Shown: positions 62,794-64,000 of the stretch, piece after piece | Layout: the number at the start of each line of letters is the position of its first letter | Numbering within the stretch: the first letter of the stretch is position 1 | From: Limnomonas spitsbergensis | Lineage: Eukaryota > Chlorophyta > Chlorophyceae > Chlamydomonadales | Length of the DNA: 64,000 nucleotides | Reading direction: 5' to 3' | NCBI GenBank assembly: GCA_037349105.1 | Contig: JAYJMM010000119.1 | Span: 7,327,001-7,391,000, forward strand | Notes under the pieces: generated by a model | Databases searched by the model: none | Told to the model about the DNA's origin: nothing | Seen by the model: the letters and a program-made list of their open reading frames with translations, nothing else | Translations under genes and position numbers: made by a program

Positions 62794-63480
62794 CTGGAAG
62801 AGCAGACAGGCATTAAGAAATAATAACGACACGGAAGGCATGCCGCATACATAGATAGTTGGATGCCGACCAACAAACCACCTGAGAGCACGCTCCACCT
62901 CGATTCAGCCGCATAGCATGCATTTCAAAATAGCTGGGGGGCAGTAGAGGTGTTGTTCTGGTGCTGCAGCTCCACTGCAGACATACTGCCATATATACAC
63001 GTGTTGGGGGAAATGGTTGGCATGACTGCACCATGGCCCAGGCTGTGCATGGTGGCTGGAATTGAGCACAGTCATTCCCTACCAGCCCCACGCGGCCAAG
63101 CGTTCAGCAGGGCCCAGCAGGTATGCACCGTATTAACCAAGTGCTGGTTCCCCTCAGGACCCTGAAACCCTTTATTGCGTTAGGCATCTAACACTGTCAT
63201 CTTACCCACCTCACCTGTATAATTGTACTCAAATGACGTCAAAGAAAAAACAGCCTACACGGCATGCTGGCTGCCTTGATGCTGTACTATTGTATGCAAA
63301 TGAAGTCAAAGTAAAAAGAACCTGCATGGCATGCTGCCCTGATGTTCCCCACCAACACATCTGACACAGCACCGTCCTTCATGCTCACTAAGATATCCCT
63401 CTGATGCGCACATATCCTAGACCTGCACCCTCTTTCACCCCCTCAACATCCTGAACCCGTATCCTCTTTCACCCTCCTTG
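62794..63480. other. TYW intron upstream of the first visible exon
   Basis: Begins at the acceptor CTCTTCCAG|GC on the minus strand. Contains a ~60-base duplicated stretch with GTCAAAG(A/T)AAAAA (63235, 63305). I looked for the SSCSGR-type TYW3 N-terminal exon on the minus strand and did not find it. Confidence 0.5.
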
Positions 63481-64000
63481 TCCCAGACCCACACCCTCTT
63501 TCACCCCCCACCAGCACACCTGACCCCGGCCTGTCCTTAACCCTTCACCAGAACCCGTCTTATCCTTCACCCCCCACCTAAACTGCCCTGTCCTTCATCC
63601 CCCAGCTGACCCCGACCTGTCCTTAACCCATCACCAGAACCCGTCTTATCCTTCACCCCCACCTGAACTGTCCTGTCCTTCATCCCCCAGCTGACCCCGA
63701 CCTGTCCTAAACCCATCACCAGAACCCGTCTTATCCTTCACCCCCCACCTGAACCGTCCTGTCCTTCATCCCCCAGCTGACCCTGACCTGTCCTTAACCC
63801 ATCACCAGAACCCGTCTTATCCTTCACCCCCCACCTGAACCGTCCTGTCCTTCATCCCCCAGCTGACCCCGACCTGTCCTAAACCCATCACCAGAACCCG
63901 TCTTATCCTTCACCCCCCACCTGAACCGTCCTGTCCTTCATCCCCCAGCTGACCCCGACCTGTCCTAAACCCATCACCAGAACCCGTCTTATCCTTCACC
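63480..64000. repeat. ~84-bp minisatellite running off the right edge
   Basis: At least five copies of a unit with CCCATCACCAGAACCCGTCT, TATCCTTCACCCCCCACCTG and TCCTTCATCCCCCAGCTGAC. The array continues beyond the window. By analogy with others here it could be an amplified edge of the next upstream TYW exon, but that exon is not visible. Confidence 0.9.

Noticed and set aside
1..64000. tRNA, rRNA or snRNA genes
   Set aside because: I looked for tRNA-like cloverleaf blocks and rRNA core motifs by eye and saw none; a covariance-model scan would be needed to exclude small RNAs firmly.

Overview
The window is eukaryotic nuclear DNA, most probably from a green alga of the prasinophyte or chlorophyte kind. 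The evidence is intron-dense genes with GT-AG and a few GC-AG introns, scattered TTTAGGG-type telomere-like motifs, a plant-style fusion of wybutosine enzymes, a DIRS/Ngaro-type retrotransposon and many minisatellites. The species cannot be fixed from sequence alone.

Layout: (1) 1-3193, upstream DNA with a LINE-like 3' tail and a degenerate AT-rich repeat. (2) 3194-29197, plus strand, a gene I could rebuild exon by exon: 25 exons, all phases compatible, 963 codons, encoding the U5 / tri-snRNP splicing factor PRPF6 (Prp6/STA1). Its introns hold five ~1-kb tandem units and many minisatellites. (3) 29857-~31447, minus strand, three phase-0 exons of an unrecognised protein, tail-to-tail with PRPF6. 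(4) 31560-32460, remains of a LINE-like element. (5) 32731-41716, a young retroelement with the split direct repeats A1 - body - B1 A2 B2 typical of Ngaro elements. It encodes one 1886-residue Gag-like protein and no reverse transcriptase or recombinase. (6) 42150-62793, minus strand, a gene of at least 17 exons and about 2080 codons whose start lies beyond the right edge. In order it carries a TYW3 methyltransferase module, a kelch (TYW4-like) module, a TYW2 aminocarboxypropyl transferase and a TYW5 JmjC hydroxylase. That puts consecutive steps of (hydroxy)wybutosine synthesis on tRNA-Phe in one polypeptide. The TYW2-to-TYW5 junction lies inside one uninterrupted exon.

Two observations stand out. 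The first is the four-module wybutosine gene. The second is a recurring architecture in both large genes: the splice junctions themselves (intron end plus exon start, or exon end plus intron start) are tandemly copied into the adjacent intron, from 2 up to 24 times. PRPF6 exon 17 has 24 acceptor copies and TYW exon 15 has 17 donor copies; at least 20 junctions are affected. Many intronic minisatellites here are therefore amplified exon edges rather than random satellite DNA.

Most long ORFs outside the listed exons (for example those over 54180-55510, 14000-14680 and 22600-23680) are by-products of minisatellites. Exon positions were derived by hand from splice signals, reading frame and remembered family resemblance; no alignment or transcript data were available.
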